Origin: an uncultured Lachnospiraceae bacterium
Lineage (GTDB): Bacteria; Bacillota; Clostridia; Lachnospirales; Lachnospiraceae
DNA: 64,000 nt
NCBI GenBank assembly: GCA_910583835.1
Contig: CAJTYM010000003.1
Span: 1-64,000 of the forward strand
Reading direction: 5' to 3'
Within the stretch, counting starts at the first letter, position 1. Each line of letters opens with the position of its first letter. Positions 26,132-35,153 of the stretch are shown here, one piece after another. The notes below the pieces were generated by a model. It worked only from the letters and a program-made list of their open reading frames with translations. It made no database searches and was not told the DNA's origin. Position numbers and translations under genes: made by a program.

Positions 26132-27733
26132 TTACCGTTTCAGGTTCACCAGCTCTTCCAACAGGCTGTCAGAAGTCGTGATAATTCTGGAGTTTGCCTG
26201 GAAACCTCTCTGCGTGGTAATCATTTCTGTAAACTCATTTGCAAGGTCTACGTTAGACATCTCCAAAACGCCGCTGGACATCTTGCCGCCGTCTGCAGTA
26301 ATGTCCTGACCGATTCCGTCAAACTCACCGGAGTTCAATGTCTGCTGGTAACAGTTCTCGCCAAGCTTCTCAAGACCTGCCGGATTAGCGAATACCGTAA
26401 CGGCAATCTGACCTAACAGCCTGCGGGTACCATTGTCATAGCTTCCGTAAATCTCGCCGTTCTCCTGCACAGACAGACCAGTCAATGCCCCAAGCCTTCT
26501 GCCCGTGCCGTCAATCCCATTGACAGCGCCTTTGTCTGTACCGAGTGTAGGAACTCCTCCATTATCATAACACCCCGACGTGGAAAAGTCTATATTGATA
26601 TTGCGGAATTGATTGCCAAGTGCTGACATTTTTAGAATTACGGAGTCAGCGCCCTGCTGGCCAACCCAATCAAACGTTCCTGCATTGGGCTCTCCCTCTT
26701 TGTAATCCAGGCTGTAGCCATACAATGTCTCAGTATATTCAAACTTACCGTCCGCGGTTATCCGGTCTTCCCTGAATTCTTCCTGTGCCTGCTTGTCGGA
26801 AATTCCGAACATGGAGGTTACGGTGTATTCTTTGCCGCCCGCTGCGACATATTTCTTATTCGCATCATCATAAGTAAGCTGATTGCCGTCCGCATCCCGG
26901 AACACGCCGCCGGTATATGTAAATCCATCGGCAAGCGCATAAGAGCGGTCAATATTCTGCGGTTCTCCGAAGACATTCGTCATCGTATTCGCCGGGTCTG
27001 CATCCAGGTAATCCTGCAGTATCGAATGGTTATTGGCATCGAGGATGTCTGCCAATTCCACGGTATAAGTCAGGGTATCCTGATTTGCCGTCTTCACTGC
27101 AAACTTAGCTGTGTAGCTGTAACCCAGTGCATCGTAGAAATTAAGGCTCATCATATATCCGTCATCGGTATTCACCTGCTTGCAGTACTTATCAAGGATA
27201 CCGGAACAGGTTGCTTCCGTGGTCGCCTCTGGCGGAGAAGTCATATTTGCTTCCTGCATGATAACCAGCGGAGATACCGTGTCCTTACGGATTGTCTGGG
27301 TGGTGGGGTCTACCTGCCATCCCATAACGGTGTAGCCGGTTGCTTTTGTGACAAGCTTACCAGAACCGTCAATGGTAAACGCCCCTGACTTCGTAAATAA
27401 GTTCTGGCTTCCATTATTGACAATAAAGAAACTGTCGCCGGTAATCCTCAGATCCCATCCGTCACCGGTAGTCTGGGTAGAACCCGGCGATGTGATGTTT
27501 ACGGACGTGGAACCTGTGGTAACACCAAGACCAATCTGTTTCGCATTGACGCCACCTCTTGTCTGGGTAGCGCCGGAAGAACCGGATACTGTCTGGTACA
27601 TTAGGTCACTGAACGCCGTACTGGAAGATTTAAATGCAACCGTGTTTACGTTAGCGATGTTATTACCTATAACATCCATCTTTGTCTGGTGTGTCTTCAG
27701 TCCTGACACGCCAGAATACAATGCTCTCATCAT
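26132..27733 (-). CDS. flgE: Flagellar hook protein FlgE
   Basis: FlgE polymerises into the hook joining basal body and filament. The 533-residue product has the N-terminal signature MMRALYSGVSGLKTHQTKMD with GNNIANVNTVAFKS and the matching C-terminal coiled-coil motif SNVDLANEFTEMITTQRGFQ. The middle (about 150-430) is the variable surface domain and includes a Tyr-rich stretch. GGAGG lies 9 to 12 bases before the tandem ATGATG start. It is downstream of flgD and the small flagellar operon protein. Confidence 0.95.
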   Translation of the reverse strand: MMRALYSGVSGLKTHQTKMDVIGNNIANVNTVAFKSSSTAFSDLMYQTVSGSSGATQTRGGVNAKQIGLGVTTGSTSVNITSPGSTQTTGDGWDLRITGDSFFIVNNGSQNLFTKSGAFTIDGSGKLVTKATGYTVMGWQVDPTTQTIRKDTVSPLVIMQEANMTSPPEATTEATCSGILDKYCKQVNTDDGYMMSLNFYDALGYSYTAKFAVKTANQDTLTYTVELADILDANNHSILQDYLDADPANTMTNVFGEPQNIDRSYALADGFTYTGGVFRDADGNQLTYDDANKKYVAAGGKEYTVTSMFGISDKQAQEEFREDRITADGKFEYTETLYGYSLDYKEGEPNAGTFDWVGQQGADSVILKMSALGNQFRNINIDFSTSGCYDNGGVPTLGTDKGAVNGIDGTGRRLGALTGLSVQENGEIYGSYDNGTRRLLGQIAVTVFANPAGLEKLGENCYQQTLNSGEFDGIGQDITADGGKMSSGVLEMSNVDLANEFTEMITTQRGFQANSRIITTSDSLLEELVNLKR

Positions 27734-27810
27734 AATTAATTGACCTCCTGATTCTTTTGCCGTATGGCTCCCTCTGTCATTCAGGAACCTGTAGCTTCCT
27801 TTCGGTCCAG

Positions 27811-28209
27811 CTATATAATTACGGCTCCGTCTATGTTAGTATATACGTTTTCTGCCGACTCCGCCTGATCCATTGCTGTCACAACCGTCTTACTCGGTAC
27901 ATTGACTATGAATGAATAGGAATCGACAATCACAAGGGATTCTCTCATTCCCTTCGCTTCTGCTTTCTCCGCACCTGTCTCTAAACGCTCCTGCTGCTCG
28001 CTGGAAAGTTCTATATTCCTGCTCTGCAGCCGCATGGAGGCGTGTTTGGAAAACTTGAGTGCAGAATTATCATTCACAGACTGCCTGCGTTTTAAAATAT
28101 CCTCAAATGACACCTCCGGTGCAGCCTGCGCTGATTCCGCAATGCCTTTTTTGAGATACTGGTCTGTAATCTGTTCAATAGAAGAGAATTGATTTGAAAT
28201 TTTATTCAT
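27811..28209 (-). CDS. Flagellar operon protein (TIGR02530 family)
   Basis: The 132-residue product belongs to a small family found only in flagellar operons of Firmicutes and relatives. Recognisable elements are FSKHASMRLQSRNIELS, the acidic GAEKAEAKG stretch and IVDSYSFIVNVPSKTVVTA near the C-terminus. It lies between flgD and flgE, the family's usual place. A hook-assembly role is likely from position, but no biochemical function is established. Confidence 0.85.
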   Translation of the reverse strand: MNKISNQFSSIEQITDQYLKKGIAESAQAAPEVSFEDILKRRQSVNDNSALKFSKHASMRLQSRNIELSSEQQERLETGAEKAEAKGMRESLVIVDSYSFIVNVPSKTVVTAMDQAESAENVYTNIDGAVII

Positions 28210-28245
28210 TATGGCTCTCTCCTTCTAAGCTTCCTTGCTTTCCTC

Positions 28246-29004
28246 TCACTTACTGTCTGCAGAGGTACCGTCCTTGTTATCTTTGTTATCGCCATCTACT
28301 TTGTTGTCGCCATCTGTCTTGTTGTCTGTATCCGTATTATCATCGGTGCCCGTTCCTGCAGCATCCGTCATCTCTTTCATCTTGGCAACCAGTTCTTTCA
28401 GCTTCGCTAAAGCTGTCGGGCAGTACTTGGCAATGAATTCCTGCTGGTAAACTGTCAGGCTGTTATAAGCCTTGCGCACTGTTTCAAGCCTTTCTTTATC
28501 AGAAAGCCGCAGATTCCTCACATTCGGAAGTTTGCCCATCTCCTCCTCAAATCCTTCTGCCATCTCAAGCGCTTCCAGATACTCATCATCTATCACCTTA
28601 TCAAGGTCATCAATGTTATAAAGTTCATCATCGATAGAAAGGTATACCTTGTTGTTCTGCTTGACAACGAAATCTACTTTGCCCTGTACCACATTGGTTG
28701 CCCCCGAAGAGCTCGTAACATTCATGATGACTGTCTTACCTACGAGATTGGTCGCATGCTGTGTTGTCATGGTTCCATTCAGATTCTGCATCTCTTCCAA
28801 AGATGAGAAAGTTGCAAGCTGCGAGATATATTCGGTATTGGAAGTAGGCTCCAATGGGTCCTGATATTTCATCTGTGCCACCAGAAGCTGTAAAAATGCT
28901 TCCTTATCCATACTGCCGCCAGCTTTCCTGTTGGCTGCCAGGGAATCCTGGGATGCGGTATTGTCTACGATTTTACCATCTTTCACTGGTACTACAACTG
29001 ACAT
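28246..29004 (-). CDS. flgD: Hook scaffolding protein FlgD with atypical C-terminus
   Basis: FlgD caps the growing hook. Residues 33-90 carry the conserved N-terminal block MDKEAFLQLLVAQMKYQDPL and YISQLATFSSLEEMQNLN, and about 85-125 a short beta region. After that the usual FlgD Ig-like domain is not seen. Instead residues 146-215 contain a helical module (LRLSDKERLETVRKAYNSLT followed by VYQQEFI) resembling repeats in Firmicute surface proteins, and residues 217-252 form a D/N/K/T-rich tail. The gene lies between fliK and the TIGR02530 gene, so its identity is not in doubt, but the C-terminus is unusual. Confidence 0.88.
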   Translation of the reverse strand: MSVVVPVKDGKIVDNTASQDSLAANRKAGGSMDKEAFLQLLVAQMKYQDPLEPTSNTEYISQLATFSSLEEMQNLNGTMTTQHATNLVGKTVIMNVTSSSGATNVVQGKVDFVVKQNNKVYLSIDDELYNIDDLDKVIDDEYLEALEMAEGFEEEMGKLPNVRNLRLSDKERLETVRKAYNSLTVYQQEFIAKYCPTALAKLKELVAKMKEMTDAAGTGTDDNTDTDNKTDGDNKVDGDNKDNKDGTSADSK

Positions 29005-29030
29005 ACTGTTCTCCTTTCATTTGATAATCA

Positions 29031-30539
29031 TTAAGCTGTGATATCCATGCTGTTGCCCTGCTCTGCCATCATCTTTGCTGCAAGGCTCTCTTCCTCTGAC
29101 ATCACGCCTTCCAGTTCATCCAGGCTGTTCATGTTCAGATTCCTTCTGGAATTCTTAGCCGTCTCTTCTTCCTGCTGCTGTCTGGCAGCATTCTGCTGGT
29201 TTTCTTCCAGATTACGCTCAAACTCATGGCTGGCAATCGTCACCTCGATTGCTTCCACCTTCATGCCCTGCTGGTTCATATTCTCCTTGAGCACTGCAAC
29301 CTGGCTCTCCAAAGCTTCCTTCACCGCCTCATTCTGGGCCGCTATCTGAGCTGTTATAACGCCCTCCCTGGAAACCACCTGCAAATAAATTTTGCCAAGA
29401 TTTGCCGGGTTGAGCTGCATCTCAACAGATGATTCTGCCTGGCTTACAAATACCCTGGTCATCTGGCTCACCTGACGGAGGATATCTTCTACATCTACCC
29501 TGGTCTGTACAACTGTCTGGGTCACCTCCACTGTCTGCCCCTGACCGACTGTCTGGGTTGTTGTCTGGTAAGTCACCTGTGTCTGCTTATGCTCAGCTTT
29601 GTCTTCGCCAACGGTCTCCTTGAACAAGTCAGACGTTTTTCCCTCTGTCTGGGAATCCTCTCCTTCTGCCTGCTCCTGTGCACCCTCCTGTGCCTGAGTG
29701 GTTACCGCAGCCTCCGTTTCTTTCGTCTCTGCATTTCCTCTCAATGCCTGATTCTGCACATCCGCGTCATCCGCAGTCTCCTGTGGCTTTGCCTGAACTG
29801 CCGCAGCGGCATTCTGCGCATTATCAGCTTCCTGCACCTGTTCTGCCGGGGCTTTCTGCACATCCTGGGAAACAACCTCCATATCCTGCAAAAGCTGTCC
29901 TTCATTCTTTGCCGCATCTCCCTGTGGATTGTCAGTTGCCATAAGCTTCAATTCCTCGGTAAGCTGGTTCAGTTCCTCTGGCGTCAGATTTAGCTGTTCG
30001 GCAAGTTCCTGCGATAAATCGCCAATCTGGGAAATCAGCTGCTGAAAATTCCCATCAAACAGCAAGCCGCTAATGTCCTCGCTTCCTGTCAGTTCCATCA
30101 CCAGGCCTGCCAGTTTGGAAGGATCCATCAAATCCATCACGGTAAGGCCCATTGCTTCCATCTGCTGCGTAACCTCTTCCTCAGAAATCCCCAGCTTCTC
30201 AGCTATCACTTCCTTGACCTGTTTGTCAAAAGCCTGCACTTTCTCTGTGGCATCCTGTGGCAGCTTACTCTGGATATCTTGCGGCTCATTATGGGAAATT
30301 GAATTCTCACGGTAGCCTGATTTGGCAGATTCCCTCTCAAAAGCCGTCTGATTCACGCTGTCACTGCGGACAGGCTGGCTCATGTTTTCAGCAGAAAACA
30401 AATCTTGCTTCCCATTTCCTGTCCCCTGGCCGAGAAACGTGCCAAATATGGGACCTGCCCCCTGGGACTGCTTGGACATGCCTGACAGTTCCGGGCTTTT
30501 CAGCATTGTCATTATCTGTGTTACTTTGCTGGCCGTCAT
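29031..30539 (-). CDS. fliK: Flagellar hook-length control protein FliK
   Basis: FliK measures hook length and triggers the FlhB switch. The 502-residue product is mostly Gln/Glu/Ala-rich and low in complexity (about 40-340), as expected of a molecular ruler. The C-terminal domain (about 355-440) holds VEMQLNPANLGKIYLQVVSR, a hallmark of the family. AAAGGAGG lies 6 bases before the ATG. A 127-base gap with a hairpin and possible promoter separates it from the MgtE-N/MotE-like gene upstream. Confidence 0.92.
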   Translation of the reverse strand: MTASKVTQIMTMLKSPELSGMSKQSQGAGPIFGTFLGQGTGNGKQDLFSAENMSQPVRSDSVNQTAFERESAKSGYRENSISHNEPQDIQSKLPQDATEKVQAFDKQVKEVIAEKLGISEEEVTQQMEAMGLTVMDLMDPSKLAGLVMELTGSEDISGLLFDGNFQQLISQIGDLSQELAEQLNLTPEELNQLTEELKLMATDNPQGDAAKNEGQLLQDMEVVSQDVQKAPAEQVQEADNAQNAAAAVQAKPQETADDADVQNQALRGNAETKETEAAVTTQAQEGAQEQAEGEDSQTEGKTSDLFKETVGEDKAEHKQTQVTYQTTTQTVGQGQTVEVTQTVVQTRVDVEDILRQVSQMTRVFVSQAESSVEMQLNPANLGKIYLQVVSREGVITAQIAAQNEAVKEALESQVAVLKENMNQQGMKVEAIEVTIASHEFERNLEENQQNAARQQQEEETAKNSRRNLNMNSLDELEGVMSEEESLAAKMMAEQGNSMDITA

Positions 30540-30565
30540 CTGCGTCCTCCTTTCTTAATATTTTT

Positions 30566-30653
30566 ATTATAAAATCCCTAAAGGAATCTTATAAGCATAA
30601 ATACTGCTAAAACCAGCGCTTTGCCAATCTAAGGAAGTACTGGTTAAATCAGT
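30566..30653 (-). promoter_or_regulatory. Intergenic hairpin and possible internal promoter before fliK
   Basis: The 127-base gap contains an imperfect stem joining 30603-30616 with 30640-30653 (11 of 14 positions paired) around a 23-base loop. A TATAAT box lies at 30566-30571, but its -35 match (TTATAA) is weak. It may be an RNA processing or stability hairpin or a weak internal promoter for the hook genes. Confidence 0.35.
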
Positions 30654-30666
30654 GTTTCCCCAAATG

Positions 30667-31512
30667 TCAGGGTTCCATAATCTTGGTGAGCCTTGCTGCC
30701 ACCTCGGAATCCATGGCATCCAATATCTTCGCCCTCGCATCGGTATCCATATTATTCAATATCTTTGCCACCAATTTCAGGTTATCTGTCATCTTCTCCA
30801 TAAGGGCTGCTGCCTGTTTCGGTTTCATAGAAGCATAAGTATTGGCATATTCCTCAATCTGCGTATCCGCTTCCTGCTGCTGGACGACCTGTTTATACAG
30901 TACCTCCGCATTTGCCGGGTCAATGCTCTCATAATATGCTCTATATTCAGATATATCGGGTGCATTCTCGTTAAACACAACCTCTTTGTAAAACTCTGTT
31001 TTCTGCTGTTCAAATTCGGACTGCGCGCTTTCAAATCCTTTGAGCCGCTCCACTTCCGCTTCCAGCTGTGCCACATAGTCTGAATTGCCCTGTGTCTGGG
31101 ACTTGGCATTGGACACTTCCACTTCCAGTTCCTTGATGCGGTCAATCGCCTCGCTCAAGGTAGTATATGGGTACTGCGCGTCCACCGGCTCTTCTTCCTG
31201 CACCGTCTCCGGCAGGATTTTATTGACATATGGGACGTCTTTCAATATCGGCTGCAGCACCGTGGAACCAAATCCTCCGATATCCATCTTAATTACCAAT
31301 GCCAGAATCGCCAGCCAGATGACGATGAAGATGATGGTAGCTATAATGACGGCAGCCTTGCCTCCCCCGCTCTCTTCCTCCTCTTGCGGAGCTTCTGCTT
31401 CCATCTGCTTGCGATTTTTCTTTTCTTCTTTTTTTCTCGCTCTTTCCGCTTTTTTCTGGGCTTTTTTATCTAAAACCTCTGTCTCTTCCTGATTTAATGC
31501 CTGCTCTGCCAT
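30667..31512 (-). CDS. MotE-like protein with MgtE N-terminal domain
   Basis: The product (281 residues from the ATG at 31512) has a basic, Glu/Lys-rich cytoplasmic start, one membrane helix (about 53-75), a long coiled coil (about 120-190), and a C-terminal MgtE intracellular-N-like helical domain (about 215-281) with MKPKQAAALMEKM and ILDAMDSEVAARLTKIM. This fold and layout match the MotE-type chaperone/scaffold proteins found in flagellar operons next to fliJ and fliK. An earlier GTG three codons upstream is unlikely. A stator or export-linked scaffold role is inferred from family and position. Confidence 0.75.
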   Translation of the reverse strand: MAEQALNQEETEVLDKKAQKKAERARKKEEKKNRKQMEAEAPQEEEESGGGKAAVIIATIIFIVIWLAILALVIKMDIGGFGSTVLQPILKDVPYVNKILPETVQEEEPVDAQYPYTTLSEAIDRIKELEVEVSNAKSQTQGNSDYVAQLEAEVERLKGFESAQSEFEQQKTEFYKEVVFNENAPDISEYRAYYESIDPANAEVLYKQVVQQQEADTQIEEYANTYASMKPKQAAALMEKMTDNLKLVAKILNNMDTDARAKILDAMDSEVAARLTKIMEP

Positions 31513-31524
31513 ATGTATCACCGC

Positions 31525-31974
31525 CTATCTTTCTTGTGCATGGTTGTGGGTAAAACTCACTAGTTCGTCAACCACTTTACTCTCTTCTTTTTCTATCTCT
31601 TTCTTAAATTCTTCAAAAGCCTTGTCTTTTAAAATCTCATGCGTCTTGCGCTCTGTCATGACTTCCTGCAGATGCACCCTGGCATTTTCCAGATTGCGCT
31701 CCGCTACATGGACGGCAAGAATTTGGTTTTTGATTGCCTCTTTCATGCTCTCAATCGCCGTCCGGTTAATGCGGATTTCCAGGAAATCCAGCTTGCCGCT
31801 TGACAGTTCCCGCACCTTCATCTCATAGGCACGTTTTCTCTGGCGCAGATGTTCAAGCTTCTCCTCTTCCCTGCGCAAAGCCGCGACCGCCAAGGAAAAT
31901 TCTGTCTTTGCCTGCGTTTCCAGCTTATATTTTATATCCAGGATGTTCTGCATCCTGTACAGAAATTTTGCCAT
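31525..31974 (-). CDS. fliJ: Flagellar export protein FliJ
   Basis: FliJ is the coiled-coil stalk of the export ATPase ring. The 149-residue product is helical throughout with heptads, starting MAKFLYRMQNILDIKYKLE, a start typical of the family. It lies between fliI and the MotE-like gene. The family diverges quickly, so context carries much of the weight. Confidence 0.88.
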   Translation of the reverse strand: MAKFLYRMQNILDIKYKLETQAKTEFSLAVAALRREEEKLEHLRQRKRAYEMKVRELSSGKLDFLEIRINRTAIESMKEAIKNQILAVHVAERNLENARVHLQEVMTERKTHEILKDKAFEEFKKEIEKEESKVVDELVSFTHNHAQER

Positions 31975-32000
31975 ACTCTCTTCAACCTACTTTGGCCCTG

Positions 32001-33311
32001 TCATGCCAGGAATATCTGCCCCATCATATCCAGTATCTCTTCAAAAGAAAACTTGTCATGTGTCTCCTGCAGGAGGAACTCATTGACACTGTCAATTTTC
32101 TCAATGGCATAATCAATATTATTATTAGAACCTTTCTTATATGCACCGATATTTATCAAATCTTCTGCTTCCTGATACGTTGCCAGTACATTTTTCAGCT
32201 TGCCCGCCGTTGCCTTGTGCTCTGCGCCGGCTATGGAACTCATGACACGGGAAATGCTCTGCAGCACGTCAATTGCCGGATAGTGGTTCTTATGCGCCAG
32301 CTTACGGTCCAGCATGATATGCCCATCAAGGATACTTCTTGCCGTATCGGTAATCGGTTCGTTGAAATCATCTCCATCCACCAAAACCGTATAAAGCCCG
32401 GTGATGGAGCCTTTATCTGAATTGCCGGCACGCTCTAGGAGCTTGGGCATCTCAGAATACACGCTTGGAGGGTAGCCCCTGGTCACCGGCGGCTCGCCGG
32501 AGGCAAGTCCAATCTCCCGCTGCGCCATAGAAAAACGTGTCAGGGAATCCATCATCAGAAGCACATCTTTTCCCTGGTCACGGAAATATTCTGCAATCGC
32601 CGTAGCGGTCTTGGCTGCATTACGCCTGAGCAAAGCCGGACGGTCGGAAGTTGCCACAATCACCACAGAACGGCGCATTCCTTCCTCTCCCATGTCCCGC
32701 TCAATAAATTCCCGGACCTCCCTGCCGCGCTCGCCAATCAGGGCAATCACATTGATATCTGCCCGGGTATTTCTGGCAAACATGCCGAGCAATGTACTCT
32801 TACCTACACCGGAACCGGCAAATATGCCAATCCTCTGCCCTTTGCCTACCGTAATCAATCCATCTACCGCTTTCACGCCCAGAGGAAGCACTTCATCAAT
32901 AATCACCCTCTCCATCGGGTCAGGAGGCGGGGCATCTACCGGGTACTCTTCCCGCAATGTCAGTGATTCCACATCTGTAGGCCGTCCCATACCATCTAAG
33001 GTATGTCCGAGCATCTCATCTCCCACAGAGACAGACAAAGGATGTCCCGTATTCTCTACGATACATCCTACTCCTAAGCCTTCCACACTCTCATATGGCA
33101 TGAGAAGCAGTCTCTTATCCCGAAAGCCTACCACTTCTGCCATAATATAAATGTCCTTATCCTTATCAATAATAATCCGGCACAAGTCACTGAGTTTGGC
33201 ATTGGGTCCCACAGATTCTATCGTAAGTCCTACTATTTTTACCACTTTTCCCAAATGTCTATAATAATTTTCATCTGCTAACTGGCGATACTTATCCAAA
33301 TCATATGTCAC
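32001..33311 (-). CDS. fliI: Flagellum-specific export ATPase FliI
   Basis: FliI is the hexameric ATPase of the type III flagellar export apparatus, related to F1 beta. The 436-residue product has Walker A GIFAGSGVGKSTLLG, the export signature IALIGERGREVREFI, Walker B DVLLMMDSLTRF and a PPVTRGYPPSVYSEMPKLLE segment. It sits between fliH and fliJ, the standard order, and is full length. Confidence 0.97.
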   Translation of the reverse strand: MTYDLDKYRQLADENYYRHLGKVVKIVGLTIESVGPNAKLSDLCRIIIDKDKDIYIMAEVVGFRDKRLLLMPYESVEGLGVGCIVENTGHPLSVSVGDEMLGHTLDGMGRPTDVESLTLREEYPVDAPPPDPMERVIIDEVLPLGVKAVDGLITVGKGQRIGIFAGSGVGKSTLLGMFARNTRADINVIALIGERGREVREFIERDMGEEGMRRSVVIVATSDRPALLRRNAAKTATAIAEYFRDQGKDVLLMMDSLTRFSMAQREIGLASGEPPVTRGYPPSVYSEMPKLLERAGNSDKGSITGLYTVLVDGDDFNEPITDTARSILDGHIMLDRKLAHKNHYPAIDVLQSISRVMSSIAGAEHKATAGKLKNVLATYQEAEDLINIGAYKKGSNNNIDYAIEKIDSVNEFLLQETHDKFSFEEILDMMGQIFLA

Positions 33312-33321
33312 ATTATTTCCC

Positions 33322-34158
33322 TCACAAACTTAATGACTTCAATGTTCCCAGCAAGTTATCCAGCTGAACATCGATCCCACACTCAAACACACCGGAATCC
33401 GTCTCTATCATGCATTGATGCTCCTGCAAAGATGCATCGGCCAAGACCTCCACCTGTATGGATGTGCCGACTTCCTTGGAAATCGCTTCTTTCTGCCCTT
33501 CCACATAATCATAGTCCGCACGGCTCACCCTGATCTGAAAGTCCTTGATTCCCTCTGCATTCAAAATAACTTTTTCTATTAAATAGATTAAAACATCTTT
33601 TTTATCATCAAAATGTACATGGAATACCTTCTCAAATACATCCGAAACCACCTCCACTAAATATGGCTCTAATTCCTGGACTTTCTGTCGGTAATCCTCT
33701 TCTAACTGACGCTGCTCCTCCTCCATCTGGCTGCGCAGTTTTGCCAACTCTGCTTCCGCTTTGGCTGTCCCCTCCTGATGCCCCTCCTCAAACCCTGTAT
33801 TCCTTGCCTCCTCGCGGATGGCTTCTGCCTGGCTATGGGCATCTGCCAGAATGGCTTCTGCCTGGCTTTTGGCATCCGCCAGCAAATCATCGGCCTCCTC
33901 CTGTGCCATCCTGCGAATTTCTTCCGGCGAAATCACTGGCTCCGGCTCCTTGGGGACTGCATCCACTGCTTCTGCATTCAGTCCCAGCATAAAACCATCT
34001 GCCACTCCCTGCGGATCGGGAATCTGGGCTTTCATCCTTTCTTCCCGCTGTAACTCCTCCAACCGCTCATTCACCTTGGGATTGGAATTAATCACTCTCT
34101 TTGAGAAACCGTCGGAAAACACATACCTCTGCTTGTACAAATTAGACAACGATCTCAT
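33322..34158 (-). CDS. fliH: Flagellar assembly protein FliH
   Basis: FliH regulates FliI and tethers it to the C-ring. The product has a central Ala/Glu/Gln-rich region with duplicated LLADAKSQAEAILADAHSQA-type repeats (about 90-125) and a conserved C-terminal domain (about 160-278). The start overlaps the fliG end. The ATG at 34158 is the only ATG nearby, but GGAGG lies just 2 bases before it; the TTG at 34149 (giving MSNLYKQRYVF) is better spaced and may be used. A GTG at 34170 is less likely. Confidence 0.88.
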   Translation of the reverse strand: MRSLSNLYKQRYVFSDGFSKRVINSNPKVNERLEELQREERMKAQIPDPQGVADGFMLGLNAEAVDAVPKEPEPVISPEEIRRMAQEEADDLLADAKSQAEAILADAHSQAEAIREEARNTGFEEGHQEGTAKAEAELAKLRSQMEEEQRQLEEDYRQKVQELEPYLVEVVSDVFEKVFHVHFDDKKDVLIYLIEKVILNAEGIKDFQIRVSRADYDYVEGQKEAISKEVGTSIQVEVLADASLQEHQCMIETDSGVFECGIDVQLDNLLGTLKSLSL

Positions 34159-35152
34159 CACCTCCGCCACGGGAAATTACAATCTCTGCAGAATCCTCCA
34201 GCTTACGGATAATACCAACAATCTTCTGCTGGGCTTCTTCTACATCCTTCATTCGTACAGGTCCCATATATTCCATGTCTTCCTTAATCATAGTAGCAAG
34301 ACGCTTTGACATATTCTTGAAGATTACATTCTGTACGTCTTCATTCGCCGCTTTCAGGGCAACGCCCAGATCATTGTTGTCGACATCACGCAGCACACGC
34401 TGGATGGCACGGTCGTCCAGAAGCAGGATGTCCTCGAATACGAACATCTTCTTACGGATTTCATCTGCCAATTCGGGCTCTTCAATTTCAAGAGTTTCCA
34501 TAATATGTTTCTCTGTTCCGCGGTCTACGGTATTCAAAATATTTACGATTGCATCGACACCGCCGACAATCGTATAATCCTGATTTACCAAAGCAGAAAG
34601 TTTGCGCTCCAATACTCGTTCCACTTCCTTTATCACATCCGGCGAGGTTCTGTCCATCATAGCGATACGTTTCGCCACATCTGCCTGTTTCTCAGGCACC
34701 AGCGAACCGATAATCACAGCTGCCTGACCTGCCGACAGATACGACAGAATCATAGCAATTGTCTGCGGATGTTCATCCTGAATGAAGTTAAGCAGCTGGG
34801 ATGGATCTGTCTTGCGCACAAACTCGAAAGGACGCACCTGCAAAGAAGCAGTAAGCTTGGAAATAACGCCCTGTGCCTTTTCCTCTCCCAATGCTTTCTC
34901 CAGCAACTCTTTCGCATAACCAATACCGCCCTCGGCAATATACTGCTGAGCCAGGCAGACCTGATAGAATTCGTTGAGCACATCCTCCTTCGTCTGCGGA
35001 GAAATACTCCTGGTATTGGCAATTTCCAAAGTCAGTTCTTCAATTTCTTCTTCTTTTAAATGCTTAAAAATTGAGGCAGATTTCTCCGGTCCTAATGCAA
35101 TCAGCAATATCGCCGCTTTCTGAACGCCTGTATACTCTTCTGAGCTTGCCAT
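34142..35152 (-). CDS. fliG: Flagellar motor switch protein FliG
   Basis: FliG is the rotor protein that contacts both MS-ring and stator. The 336-residue product has the N-terminal domain (KAAILLIALGPEKSASIFKH), the armadillo middle domain with the FliM-binding EHPQTIAMILSYL motif, and the C-terminal torque helix including DRAIQRVLRDVDNNDLGVAL. It begins one base after fliF, so the two are probably translationally coupled. Confidence 0.97.
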   Translation of the reverse strand: MASSEEYTGVQKAAILLIALGPEKSASIFKHLKEEEIEELTLEIANTRSISPQTKEDVLNEFYQVCLAQQYIAEGGIGYAKELLEKALGEEKAQGVISKLTASLQVRPFEFVRKTDPSQLLNFIQDEHPQTIAMILSYLSAGQAAVIIGSLVPEKQADVAKRIAMMDRTSPDVIKEVERVLERKLSALVNQDYTIVGGVDAIVNILNTVDRGTEKHIMETLEIEEPELADEIRKKMFVFEDILLLDDRAIQRVLRDVDNNDLGVALKAANEDVQNVIFKNMSKRLATMIKEDMEYMGPVRMKDVEEAQQKIVGIIRKLEDSAEIVISRGGGDEIVV

Positions 35153-35153
35153 C

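Noticed and set aside
30603..30653. c-di-GMP riboswitch in the fliK upstream gap
   Set aside because: GGCAAAGCG looks a little like the GEMM core, but the conserved second half and tetraloop receptor are absent.
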